Below, in pieces: positions 16,839-25,546 of a stretch of DNA of 64,000 nt. The notes under the pieces were generated by a model that searched no databases, had not been told where the DNA came from, and saw only the letters and a list, made by a program, of their open reading frames with translations. The stretch's first letter is position 1. Each line of letters starts with the position of its first letter. This DNA is from Kumtagia sp963839725 (lineage in GTDB: Bacteria; Pseudomonadota; Alphaproteobacteria; Rhizobiales; Rhizobiaceae). A program made the translations under genes and the position numbers. The stretch covers positions 1-64,000 of the forward strand of contig CAWIWT010000033.1 in NCBI GenBank assembly GCA_963839725.1. The letters run 5' to 3'.

Positions 16839-17972
16839 TCAATCGAGACGGCGAAAGGAGTCCCGCTCGTGCAGGACCCCTGATTTTTGCAGTTTCGGTT
16901 TTACTTGAGTTCGTCGGCCTTGATGTAGCCCGAGTTCGACCACCAGCGCCTGGTAGTTCGACTTGTCGACCTCGTGTGGCGTCAGCAGGATCGAGGGAAC
17001 GACCTTGACGTCATTATTGTAGGTCTTGGTATCGAGGCCTTCGGCTGTGCCACCGGAAAGCACCTTGTCGACCAGCTCGACGGTTGCCTTGGCAAGTTCG
17101 CGAGTGTCCTTGAATACGGTCGAGTATTGCTCGCCGGCAATAATCGCCTTGACCGAAGCGGTCTCGGCGTCCTGGCCGGTGACGATCGGCCATGGCTGAT
17201 CCGCCGTGCCGTAACCTACGCCGCGCAGCGAGGCGATGATGCCGCGGGAGAGCCCGTCATACGGTGCGAGAACGCCATCGACGCGGCTGCCATCCGAGTA
17301 GTTGGCGGAAAGCAGGTTGTCCATGCGAGCCTGGGCGGTCGCGGCCAGCCAACGAAGGGTACCAACCTTGTCCATGCCCATCTGGCCGGATTTGACAACG
17401 AGCGTGCCGTTGTCGATCAGCGGCTGCAGAACCGACATAGCGCCATCGTAGAAGAAGAAGGCGTTGTTGTCGTCCGGCGACCCGCCGAACAGCTCGATAT
17501 TGAACGGGCCCTTGTTTTCAGGAATGTCAAGGCCCTTGACCAGCGAATTGGCCTGGATCACGCCGACGCCGAAATTGTCGAAGGTGGTGTAGTAATCGAC
17601 GTTCGGGGTTTTCTTGATCAGCCGATCGTAGGCGACCACGACCACACCCGCATCAGCAGCCTTTTGCAGGGCATCCGACAGGGTGGTGCCGTCGATCGAA
17701 GCGATAATCAGCGCCTTTGGTCCTTTGGTGATTTCGTTTTCAAGCTGGCTGAGCTGGTTGGGGATGTCGTCCTGTGCGTATTGCAGGTCGACTGTGTAGC
17801 CCAGTGCCTCGAGTTGTGATTTGACGGCATCGCCGTCGTTGATCCACCGCTGCGAGGTCTTGGTGGGCATCAATACGCCGACGAGGCCCTTGTCCTGTGC
17901 CATTGCTGGCACCGAGAAGGCCGCGAGGCTGACAGCCGTCGCCGCAAGAAGAATGCGTCTGGTAGAATTCAT
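16839..17972 (-). CDS. chvE: ChvE-type periplasmic sugar-binding protein, C-terminus frameshifted
   Basis: 377 residues as read. The signal peptide (about 1-26, ending AMAQ) is followed by a periplasmic-binding-protein fold (GVLMPTKTSQRW, YDRLIKKTPNVDYYTTFDN, GQDAETASVKAI). ChvE-family proteins bind galactose, glucose, arabinose and related sugars and feed GguA-GguB. After DKSNYQALVV the frame departs from the family: removing one A (a T at 16935/16936 on the plus strand) restores DSGYIKADELK and a stop at 16901-16903. The extra 20-residue tail is thus an indel effect. The fold is probably little altered. Confidence 0.85.
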   Translation of the reverse strand: MNSTRRILLAATAVSLAAFSVPAMAQDKGLVGVLMPTKTSQRWINDGDAVKSQLEALGYTVDLQYAQDDIPNQLSQLENEITKGPKALIIASIDGTTLSDALQKAADAGVVVVAYDRLIKKTPNVDYYTTFDNFGVGVIQANSLVKGLDIPENKGPFNIELFGGSPDDNNAFFFYDGAMSVLQPLIDNGTLVVKSGQMGMDKVGTLRWLAATAQARMDNLLSANYSDGSRVDGVLAPYDGLSRGIIASLRGVGYGTADQPWPIVTGQDAETASVKAIIAGEQYSTVFKDTRELAKATVELVDKVLSGGTAEGLDTKTYNNDVKVVPSILLTPHEVDKSNYQALVVELGLHQGRRTQVKPKLQKSGVLHERDSFRRLD

Positions 17973-18194
17973 GTAGTTTCTCCCTAGTGAAGTTTGATCC
18001 GGCGGCGAGCGTAAGCTGCCCGTGCGGATTTGCCAGCCCCTTCGGGCTATTGGTTGATGTTGCTGATTTTCCTCCCAAGCCCCAGGGCGTCAACCTGTTG
18101 ACAGGACACAAAAAATCGCCCGCCGACGGAAGCTCCCAGGCACGCCGAACCTGTGGCCATTTGATATAACTGTCAAATTAAAACTGCGGTGAAA

Positions 18195-18216
18195 GATATA
18201 CCAGCCATGGTATATC
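18195..18216. promoter_or_regulatory. palindromic putative GbpR operator
   Basis: GATATACCA (18195-18203) and TGGTATATC (18208-18216) form a perfect inverted repeat around GCCA in the divergent chvE/gbpR spacer. It contains a T-N11-A core as bound by LysR-type regulators. It lies 36 bases before gbpR and about 220 before chvE. Placement suggests autoregulation and activation of chvE, by inference. Confidence 0.6.
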
Positions 18217-18251
18217 ATCCGATATGCATTTTTTGAGCAGGAGACCTTCCG

Positions 18252-19244
18252 TTGCGGCAGGATTACAGGGATACGCGCGTTGGCGAACAAGGCGATGCTC
18301 CGGTTGTTGGCGCCGATACGCTGCTGCGCAGCGGGCTCAAGCTCGCCCATATGCGCATGATCGTCGCGCTGGACGATCATGGTCAGGTGAGCGCTGCGGC
18401 GCAGGTTCTCGGCATGTCGCAGCCGGCGGCGTCGCGCATGATTGCCGAGATGGAGGGCATATTGAAGGTGCCGCTTTGCCAGCGGCTGGCGCGGGGGATC
18501 GGCTTGACACCTTACGGCCAAGCGTTGGCGCGGCGAGCCCGCGCGATTTTGCTGGAATTGCGCGAAATCGACCGCGAGATCTCCGATCTGCGCACCGGGA
18601 AGGGTGGCTCGATCTTTCTGGGTTCGGTGACTGCACCTGCGATCGAGCTTGCTGTTCCGGCAATCCGGAAAATGCGGGAAAACAATCCGCGTCTTGAAGT
18701 GAACATTCAGGTCGATACCAGCGCGGTCCTGGCGCGCGAACTGCTTGCCTCACGGCATGATTTCATCATCGCGCGCATACCGGACGACCTGAACCCACGA
18801 TTGTTCGAAAGCCGCGAAATCGGCGTCGAACGGGCCTGCCTCATTGTGCGCAAAGGGCATCCGTTGACAGTGAGGAGTACCACGCCAACCGAGCGTCTGG
18901 TGGATTTCGACTGGGTCTTTCAACCCGAGGGCTCGCTGCTTAGACGTACGATCGAGCGGATTCTGATCAGCCGTAATGTGTCGCTGCCCGAGCGTATTCT
19001 TAATACGGGCTCGCTGCTTTTGACGCTGGTGATGGTGGCGCAGTCGGACGCCATCGCCCCAGTATCGGTCGAAGTCGCGAAATTCATCAGCAGCGACCAT
19101 GGGCTCGCCGGAGAGATCGAAATGCTCCCGATCGATTTCGATATCGACGTGCAGCCATACAGCCTGATCAAGGTGCGCAACCGTGTACTCTCGCCGGCTG
19201 CAGCGGCGCTCTACCGCCATATTCTGGATGAAATCAGCGCCTGA
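18252..19244 (+). CDS. gbpR: LysR-type regulator of the sugar-binding protein operon
   Basis: 330 residues. A helix-turn-helix near the N-terminus (KLAHMRMIVALDDHG, AAAQVLGMSQPAASRMIAEM, about 30-75) precedes a LysR effector domain. Divergent placement from chvE matches GbpR of Agrobacterium, which activates chvE in response to arabinose, galactose or fucose. The start is TTG 18252 with CAGGAGA about eight bases upstream; the residues before LLRSGLKL are not conserved-looking, so a downstream start is possible. Confidence 0.85.
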   Translation: MRQDYRDTRVGEQGDAPVVGADTLLRSGLKLAHMRMIVALDDHGQVSAAAQVLGMSQPAASRMIAEMEGILKVPLCQRLARGIGLTPYGQALARRARAILLELREIDREISDLRTGKGGSIFLGSVTAPAIELAVPAIRKMRENNPRLEVNIQVDTSAVLARELLASRHDFIIARIPDDLNPRLFESREIGVERACLIVRKGHPLTVRSTTPTERLVDFDWVFQPEGSLLRRTIERILISRNVSLPERILNTGSLLLTLVMVAQSDAIAPVSVEVAKFISSDHGLAGEIEMLPIDFDIDVQPYSLIKVRNRVLSPAAAALYRHILDEISA

Positions 19245-19381
19245 TGCGACGCTGTTGCTTAAGCCCACCCTTCACGCAACTCTATACAGGCTCCAAAAGT
19301 CATACTATATAACTTTAAGCGGCGAGTTGCTCGCAGAACGAAATTTTCGGAAGGAGCCGGCGGTACCGCCGGCGTAGATAT

Positions 19382-20375
19382 ATGGCGTTGAGATTGGTTC
19401 AGCTTGCCCATGATGGCGAGCGGCGTGTTGCGGCAGTCGATGATAGTGGAGCCGCGCATCTCGTCGGTGGCTTATCTTCTGCTTATGATCTGGCGCAGCG
19501 CGCCATCGCCAATGGCAAGAGCCTTGCCGCGGCCGTTGAAGGGCTGCCGAAAGGCGCTGCCGTCGATCTTGCTGCGGCTCTGCAAGAGGGCAGGGTGTTG
19601 GCGCCGATCGACCATCCCGAATTCGGCGCATCTCATCCTCGCCGGCACCGGCCTGACCCATCTCGGCTCGGCCGAGGGCCGCGACAAAATGCACAAGGCT
19701 GCGGCCGCCACAGAGAAGCCAACCGATTCCATGCGCATGTTCCTGATGGGCGTCGAGGGCGGCAAGCCCAAGCCCGGCCAGGTCGGAGCGCAACCCGAGT
19801 GGTTCTACAAGGGCGACGGGTCAAGCGTCATTGCACCGGAAAGGCCGCTGACCTCGCCTTCCTTCGCGTTGGATGGCGGCGAAGAGCCGGAAATTGCCGC
19901 GATCTACATTATTGGCCCGGACGGCACGCCGTTCCGCCTCGGCTTTTCGCTTGGCAACGAGTTCTCCGACCATGTGACCGAACGCGGCAACTATCTCTGG
20001 CTAGCGCATTCGAAGCTGCGGCAGGCATCGATCGGGCCGGAGCTGCTCGTCGGCCCGCTGCCCGGCCATGTCGAAGGCTCGTCGCGCATTCGCCGCGATG
20101 GGACGGTGATATGGGAGAAGCCCTTCCTGTCGGGCGAAGACAACATGTCCCACACCATCGCCAATCTCGAGCACCACCATTTCAAATACGATCTGTTTCG
20201 CCGGCCCGGTGACGTGCATGTCCATTTCTTCGGCACGGCGACGCTGTCTTTCTCCGATGGCATCAAGCCGCAGGACGGCGACGTGTTCGAGGTCGAAGCG
20301 AAGCCGTTCTCCCTCCCGCTACGCAACCGCCTCGCTACGGATAAGGCGTCGCCGTTCTCGGTGAAGGCTCTTTAG
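19382..20375 (+). pseudogene. gguC: GguC/AraD1 family protein, single frameshift
   Basis: ATG 19382 gives MALRLVQLAHDGERRVAAVD and 75 further normal residues to APIDHPE. The frame then breaks near 19620 and continues as HLILAGTGLTHLGSAEGRD through KASPFSVKAL to 20375. Joined, it is about 330 residues, the size of AraD1/GguC, a fumarylacetoacetate-hydrolase-fold protein linked to 2-keto-3-deoxy-L-arabinonate dehydration. Everything else is intact, including acidic active-site-like segments (PEWFYKGDGSS, SLGNEFSDH), so a sequencing indel or a very recent mutation is likely. Confidence 0.8.
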
Positions 20376-20387
20376 AGGAGCGTACCC

Positions 20388-21317
20388 ATGGCGCCCATCC
20401 GTATTGCTATCGTCGGAGTCGGCAAGATTGCCCGCGACCAGCACCTGCCATCGATCAAGGCAAATCGCGACTTCCAGCTTGTGGCGGCGGTCAGCCGCAA
20501 CGCTCGCGTCGACGGTGTCGCCAACTATCCAGACATCGAATCGCTGCTGGAGAGCGCGGACAGGGTTGATGCGGTCGCGCTGTGTATGCCGCCTGGACCA
20601 CGCCACGCGGCCGCGCTGAAGGCTTTGTCTCGCGGCAAGCATGTGCTTCTGGAAAAGCCACCCGGCGCGACGGTTTCGGAACTCGACGACCTTATCGCGA
20701 TGGCGAAAGCCCAGGGCGTTTCGCTGTTCGCCACCTGGCATTCGCGATTTGCCGCCGGCGTCGCCGCCGCAAAGGGGTGGCTCGCCAGCCGCGCCATCCG
20801 TTCGGTGCGAGTGGACTGGAAAGAGGATGTGCGCAAGTGGCATCCGGGACAGGCCTGGATCTGGGAGCCTGGCGGTTTCGGGGTATTCGATCCGGGGATC
20901 AACGCCCTGTCGATCGTCACGGAAATCCTGCCAATGCCGATCTTCCTGACGTCGGCAACCCTGCTCTTCCCGCAGAACCGCGCCCAGCCGATCGCGGCCG
21001 ACCTCGTCTTCGCCGATGGCGCCGGCGAAGACCGGGCGAGCGCCACGTTCGATTGGCGGCAAACCGGCCCGCAGACCTGGGACATCACCGTCATCACCGA
21101 CGACGGCGAGTTGGTGTTGCAACTGGGCGGATCGAAACTCTCGATCAAAGGTGAGCCGGTCGTGGAGCAGGGCGACGTCGAATACGCCGGCATCTATCGC
21201 CAGTTCGCCGAACTCATCGCAGCGCGCACGAGCGATGTCGATTTGCGGCCGCTGCGCCACGTCGCTGATGCTTTCATGGCGGGGCGCCATGCCTTCACCG
21301 ATCCTTTCGAAGATTAA
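20388..21317 (+). CDS. Gfo/Idh/MocA oxidoreductase, galactose 1-dehydrogenase-like
   Basis: 309 residues. The Rossmann start IAIVGVGKIARDQHLPSI binds NAD(P), EKPPGAT (about 88) is the conserved Lys-Pro motif of the family, and WHSRFAAGV matches D-galactose/L-arabinose 1-dehydrogenases. It would oxidise the aldose to its lactone, the first step of non-phosphorylative breakdown. It starts 12 bases after gguC and is followed by the sugar-acid dehydratase gene, supporting that role. Whether galactose, arabinose or both is used cannot be read from the sequence. Confidence 0.82.
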   Translation: MAPIRIAIVGVGKIARDQHLPSIKANRDFQLVAAVSRNARVDGVANYPDIESLLESADRVDAVALCMPPGPRHAAALKALSRGKHVLLEKPPGATVSELDDLIAMAKAQGVSLFATWHSRFAAGVAAAKGWLASRAIRSVRVDWKEDVRKWHPGQAWIWEPGGFGVFDPGINALSIVTEILPMPIFLTSATLLFPQNRAQPIAADLVFADGAGEDRASATFDWRQTGPQTWDITVITDDGELVLQLGGSKLSIKGEPVVEQGDVEYAGIYRQFAELIAARTSDVDLRPLRHVADAFMAGRHAFTDPFED

Positions 21318-21348
21318 GAAGAATTTTGGAAACGCTAGGAAGCAAGCT

Positions 21349-23172
21349 ATGAACAAGCCAGGAAACGGAGCCCACCACCCTAATGGTGCCAAGCGGATAC
21401 GCCGGTCGCAGGCATGGTTTGACAACCCCAGCAATCCGGACATGACCGCGCTCTATCTCGAGCGCTACATGAATTTCGGCATCTCGCAGGAAGAGTTCCA
21501 GTCGGGGCGACCGATCATCGGCATCGCGCAGACAGGCTCCGACCTGTCGCCGTGCAACCGGCACCACCTCGACCTTGCCAAGCGTGTGCGCGAGGGTATT
21601 CGCGAAGCCGGCGGTATTGCCTTCGAATTTCCGGTTCACCCGATCCAGGAGACCGGCAAGCGGCCCACCGCTGCGCTAGACCGCAACCTTGCCTATCTCG
21701 GCCTCGTGGAGGTGCTGTACGGCTATCCGCTTGACGGCGTTGTGCTGACCATCGGCTGCGACAAGACCACGCCGGCCTGCCTCATGGCGGCGGCAACGGT
21801 CAACATCCCGGCCATCGCTCTGTCCGTCGGACCGATGCTCAACGGCTGGTTCCGAGGCCAGCGCACCGGATCGGGAACGATAATGTGGACTGCGCGCGAA
21901 ATGTTGGCGTCAGGCGAAATCGACTATGCCGGCTTGGTCAAGCTGGTTGCGTCCTCCGCGCCGTCGACCGGCTACTGCAACACGATGGGCACCGCGACTA
22001 CCATGAACTCGCTCGCCGAAGCGCTGGGCATGCAGCTTCCCGGATCGGCGGCAATCCCCGCGCCGCATCGCGATCGCCAGGAGATGGCCTATCTTACCGG
22101 CAAGCGCGCGGTGGAGATGGTCGATGAAGACCTCAAGCCTTCCGACATCCTGACGCGAGAAGCGTTCGTCAACGCCATCCGGGTCAATTCGGCAATCGGC
22201 GGATCGACCAATGCGCCCATCCATCTCAATGGTTTGGCCCGGCATGTTGGCGTGGAGCTTTCGATTGACGATTGGCAGACCTATGGCGAGGAAATCCCGC
22301 TGCTGGTCAATCTGCAGCCGGCTGGCGAATATCTCGGCGAGGATTACCACCATGCCGGCGGCGTGCCGGCGGTGGTCAACCAGCTGATGAAGAAGGGCCT
22401 GATTTACGAAGAAGCGATGACCGTCAATGGCAAGACCATAGGCGATAACTGCCGCAACGCCCGCATCGAGGACGAAAAGGTGATCCGCCCGATCGAGCAG
22501 CCGCTTAAGGAGCATGCCGGGTTCCGCGTGCTGCGCGGCAATTTGTTCAACTCAGCTATCATGAAGCTCAGCGTTATCTCGCAGGAGTTTCGAGACCGCT
22601 ATCTTTCCAACCCCAAAGACCCGAATGCGTTCGAGGGGCCTGCGGTGGTGTTCGACGGGCCGGAAGACTACCACTCCCGCATCGACGACCCGGACCTGCA
22701 TATCGACGAAACGTCGGTGTTGTTCATGCGGGGCGCCGGGCCGATCGGCTATCCGGGCGCGGCGGAAGTCGTCAACATGCGCGCTCCGGACTATTTGCTG
22801 AAGCGCGGCATCCATGCACTCCCTTGCATCGGCGATGGCCGTCAGTCGGGGACGTCGGGGTCACCCTCGATCCTTAACGCATCGCCGGAAGCCGCTGCGG
22901 GCGGCGGGCTGGCGATCCTGCGCACCGGCGACCGGGTGCGCATCGACCTCGATAAAGGAACAGCGGATATCCTGCTGCCGGAAGAAGAGCTTGAGCGCCG
23001 CCGTGTCGAACTCGCGGCAGCCGGCGGCTACAAATATCCGGACCACCAGACGCCGTGGCAAGAAATCCAGCGCAGCATGGTCGGCCAGATGGAAAGCGGT
23101 GCGGTTCTGGAACCCGCCGTGCGCTATCAGCGCATTGCGCAGACGATGGGCATTCCGCGTGACAACCACTGA
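21349..23172 (+). CDS. IlvD/Edd family sugar-acid dehydratase (arabinonate/galactonate-type)
   Basis: 607 residues. Iron-sulphur cysteines lie in SPCNRHH, IGCDKTTPAC and GYCNTMGTATTMN, and the magnesium/active-site region is GGSTNAPIHL. The N-terminus RRSQAWFDNPSNPDMTALYLE marks the sugar-acid branch (L-arabinonate, D-xylonate, D-galactonate dehydratases), not the branched-chain amino-acid enzyme IlvD. It would dehydrate the aldonate made by the preceding dehydrogenase to a 2-keto-3-deoxy acid for the GguC/AraD1 step. It starts 31 bases downstream of the dehydrogenase; the regulator downstream may control it. Confidence 0.88.
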   Translation: MNKPGNGAHHPNGAKRIRRSQAWFDNPSNPDMTALYLERYMNFGISQEEFQSGRPIIGIAQTGSDLSPCNRHHLDLAKRVREGIREAGGIAFEFPVHPIQETGKRPTAALDRNLAYLGLVEVLYGYPLDGVVLTIGCDKTTPACLMAAATVNIPAIALSVGPMLNGWFRGQRTGSGTIMWTAREMLASGEIDYAGLVKLVASSAPSTGYCNTMGTATTMNSLAEALGMQLPGSAAIPAPHRDRQEMAYLTGKRAVEMVDEDLKPSDILTREAFVNAIRVNSAIGGSTNAPIHLNGLARHVGVELSIDDWQTYGEEIPLLVNLQPAGEYLGEDYHHAGGVPAVVNQLMKKGLIYEEAMTVNGKTIGDNCRNARIEDEKVIRPIEQPLKEHAGFRVLRGNLFNSAIMKLSVISQEFRDRYLSNPKDPNAFEGPAVVFDGPEDYHSRIDDPDLHIDETSVLFMRGAGPIGYPGAAEVVNMRAPDYLLKRGIHALPCIGDGRQSGTSGSPSILNASPEAAAGGGLAILRTGDRVRIDLDKGTADILLPEEELERRRVELAAAGGYKYPDHQTPWQEIQRSMVGQMESGAVLEPAVRYQRIAQTMGIPRDNH

Positions 23173-23198
23173 TGTGAACAGGCGGTCGGGTGAATATG

Positions 23199-23334
23199 TA
23201 CCCCCACCCCTAGCGCTATCGCAAGGGGAGGGGACTTTAGCGGCAGCAGCGTTGTTCGAAACCTTAGACGTTTGGCGCCGAGCGCAAACGATGAAGTCCG
23301 CCCTCCCTTGTGGGGAGGGGTAAGGGTGGGGGTA
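23199..23334. repeat. palindromic intergenic element (TACCCCCACCC type)
   Basis: 136 bp bounded by TACCCCCACCC (23199-23209) and its complement GGGTGGGGGTA (23324-23334). Inner arms are AAGGGGAGGGG and CCCTCCC--GGGGAGGGG. It is similar in style to the elements at 34450-34500 and inside cobN. Confidence 0.7.
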
Positions 23335-23374
23335 GTTTCCTTGGGAGCGTTTCGGCAGGGCTAGAAGAAAACGA

Positions 23375-24112
23375 ATGGGACTGCTTCAGACAGCGATTTC
23401 CGGGCAACGATTGCGCACCAACCACGCGCACATCGTGGACTCGCTCGGCCGGGACATCGTCGCCGGAACCATTCCCAGCGGTTCAACCCTTCCCGGCGAT
23501 TCGGACCTGATGGCACGTTTCGATGTTTCGCGCACCGTGCTGCGCGAGGCGTTAAAGACGCTAGCGGCGAAGGGGTTGATTGTGCCGCGTGCCCGCATTG
23601 GAACGCGCGTCACCAATCGCGAGAGCTGGAGCCTCTTCGATCCGGACATTCTCAACTGGCATTTCGAGACCGGCATTGACGAGGCGTTCCTCGTCCATCT
23701 CAGCGAGATCCGGCTCGCTTTCGAGCCGTATGCGGCGGGGCTGGCGGCGGAGCGGGCGACGCCAAAAGACATCGCGATGCTCGAGCGGCTTGCCGTCGAT
23801 ATGGGCGACGAAAATCACACCCCTGAGAGCCATGCCATGGCTGACCTGCGGTTTCATCTGGCTGTGGCGGATGCCTCGCGTAATCCGTTCATGCGCTCGA
23901 TGGGAAGCTTGATCGAAGCAGCACTTGTCGGCGTGTTCAAGCTGTCGTCACCGACTGAGGACATGAAAACCGTGCATACCGCGCAAACCTCGCATCAGCG
24001 CATCGTCGACGCCATACAGCGGCACGACGTGATGGGCGCGCGGCAGGCGATGGAAGCGGTGATCATCACCGGGGTTGAACGCGTCCGCCGGGCTTTGCGA
24101 CTGGCTGAGTAA
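23375..24112 (+). CDS. GntR/FadR-family regulator (FCD domain)
   Basis: 245 residues. The N-terminal winged helix (DSDLMARFDVSRTVLREALK, KGLIVPRARIGTRV, about 48-88) is followed by an all-helical FCD ligand domain whose metal-binding residues are visible (E-RLAFEPYAA, D-RFHLAVADASRN, SHQRIVDAI). It lies just after the dehydratase and probably represses the sugar catabolic genes, releasing DNA when a sugar acid binds. A palindromic repeat separates it from the dehydratase, so it may have its own promoter. Confidence 0.88.
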   Translation: MGLLQTAISGQRLRTNHAHIVDSLGRDIVAGTIPSGSTLPGDSDLMARFDVSRTVLREALKTLAAKGLIVPRARIGTRVTNRESWSLFDPDILNWHFETGIDEAFLVHLSEIRLAFEPYAAGLAAERATPKDIAMLERLAVDMGDENHTPESHAMADLRFHLAVADASRNPFMRSMGSLIEAALVGVFKLSSPTEDMKTVHTAQTSHQRIVDAIQRHDVMGARQAMEAVIITGVERVRRALRLAE

Positions 24113-24215
24113 GGTCGTGAACCCATAAATCTGGTCGAAATGGTGTGAGGCTATCTGTTCGCATACGCGGAGCGAAGGCGCAGGAAATGTCTACCATTTT
24201 CAAGACTTTGCGACA

Positions 24216-24403
24216 CCGGAGCGCCGCGCGTTCGTCGAACGCGCAAAGGACGCTCCGGCACTTTGAGTGGCGCATGTTCCTTTCGCGCTGACAAACGTCA
24301 GCGCGGGACATGCGCTGTAGCCGGGCCGATGGACCACATCCGAAGGACGCCGAAACGGCTGCGACCTGCTGCGTCGAACCTCTCGGACGGGGAGTAGACC
24401 CCG
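24216..24403. repeat. three consecutive stem-loops in a convergent intergenic region
   Basis: Loop 1: CCGGAGCG (24216-24223)/CGCTCCGG (24251-24258), enclosing GCGCGTTCG/CGAACGCGC around one T. Loop 2: GCGCATGT (24270-24277)/ACATGCGC (24308-24315), enclosing GCGCTGAC (24285-24292)/GTCAGCGC (24297-24304) with loop AAAC. Loop 3: CGGGG-AGTAGA-CCCCG near 24388-24403. The 367-bp gap between the GntR gene and the DMT gene holds nothing else recognised. These could be bidirectional terminators or an RNA. Confidence 0.55.
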
Positions 24404-24479
24404 CCCTTCGCGCTTCTCCTGGCATCTCTTTGCCGTTTCAGGCGCCATTTCGATCATATTTATGAGTTCCACGGCCTAT

Positions 24480-25358
24480 TCAGGGCGCGGGAACCGGTTC
24501 CGCCGCTGGCCGGCGGCCGACCAGATTGAGCAAGTTTCCCGCCAGTATAAGCGCGGTGCCAATCAGCGTGATAACGTCGACCTTTTCCGAATAGGCCAGC
24601 CAGCCGAGTGCGGCTGTGGCCGGCACCCGCACGAAATCCATCGGGGTTACCACGGTCGCGTCGGCATGAACCAGCGCGCGGGCCATGCAATAGTGAGCAT
24701 AGGAGCCCCCAAAGGCGATTACCACGATCCATGGGAGAATTTCGGTGGACGGCGTTTTCCACACCATGATTGCGGGCACCAGGCCGATCACCGACTGGAT
24801 CACCAGCATCCAGAAAATGATCGCGACGACCAACTCCGTGCGCGTCAGCGCCTTAGTCATGGTGAACGAGACGCCGAAGGTAAAGGCGGCGGCGAGAACG
24901 ATCAACTGACCGAGATCGGCATGGTCGGCGCCGGGGCGGACGATTACCAGCACGCCGATAAGGCCGAGCGCGACCGCCAAAGTCCTCGCCACGGTCATTC
25001 GCTCGCCGAGAAAGCCGACTGCGAAAATAGCCGTCCAGATCGGCGCCGTGAACTCTATGGCGACAACCTGAGCCAGCGGAATCATCGACAATGCGGCCAG
25101 CCACATAAACTGCCCGGAATAGTGAGCGATGTTGCGGCCTATGTGTTGAAGCGGCCTCTTTGTCGCCATCGCCTTGAACCCACCGGCCAAGCGTACCAGC
25201 GGGTACAGCATGACGAGGCCGAGCAACGAGCGCATCTCCATAACTTGGAAGACGTTCAACTCACGCGTCGTCTCGCGCCCGGCCCAGGTCATGAGCAGGA
25301 GGCAGGCGATTGAGCAGCCCATCCAGAACGCGGCTTTGAGATTGGATTGCATGGTCAT
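24480..25358 (-). CDS. DMT-superfamily (EamA) transporter
   Basis: 292 residues from ATG 25358 (MTMQSNLKAAFW). Ten hydrophobic spans are arranged as two EamA repeats: the first contains EMRSLLGLVMLYPL and FTAPIWTAIFAVGFLGERMT, the second MDFVRVPATAALGWLAYSEK. The FTAP...GE motif is typical of the drug/metabolite transporter family. It probably exports a small metabolite; the substrate is not predictable. It is a lone minus-strand gene convergent with the regulator. Confidence 0.85.
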   Translation of the reverse strand: MTMQSNLKAAFWMGCSIACLLLMTWAGRETTRELNVFQVMEMRSLLGLVMLYPLVRLAGGFKAMATKRPLQHIGRNIAHYSGQFMWLAALSMIPLAQVVAIEFTAPIWTAIFAVGFLGERMTVARTLAVALGLIGVLVIVRPGADHADLGQLIVLAAAFTFGVSFTMTKALTRTELVVAIIFWMLVIQSVIGLVPAIMVWKTPSTEILPWIVVIAFGGSYAHYCMARALVHADATVVTPMDFVRVPATAALGWLAYSEKVDVITLIGTALILAGNLLNLVGRRPAAEPVPAP

Positions 25359-25546
25359 TACCAGGGGTTTCGCAAGCGATGCCGATGGACGCAACGGCTA
25401 GTGGCGGCCAACGACTAGTCCAGTGATTGGGCCGGTTGCCTGGCCTATCGCCCTTCGATGCACTCTTGTTCAAAATCTGGTAACAGCGCTTCGGGAGCCA
25501 ATCGTGGTAAACCAAGCCTTAAGTCCTGGCCGCTAAGATTTCCGGC

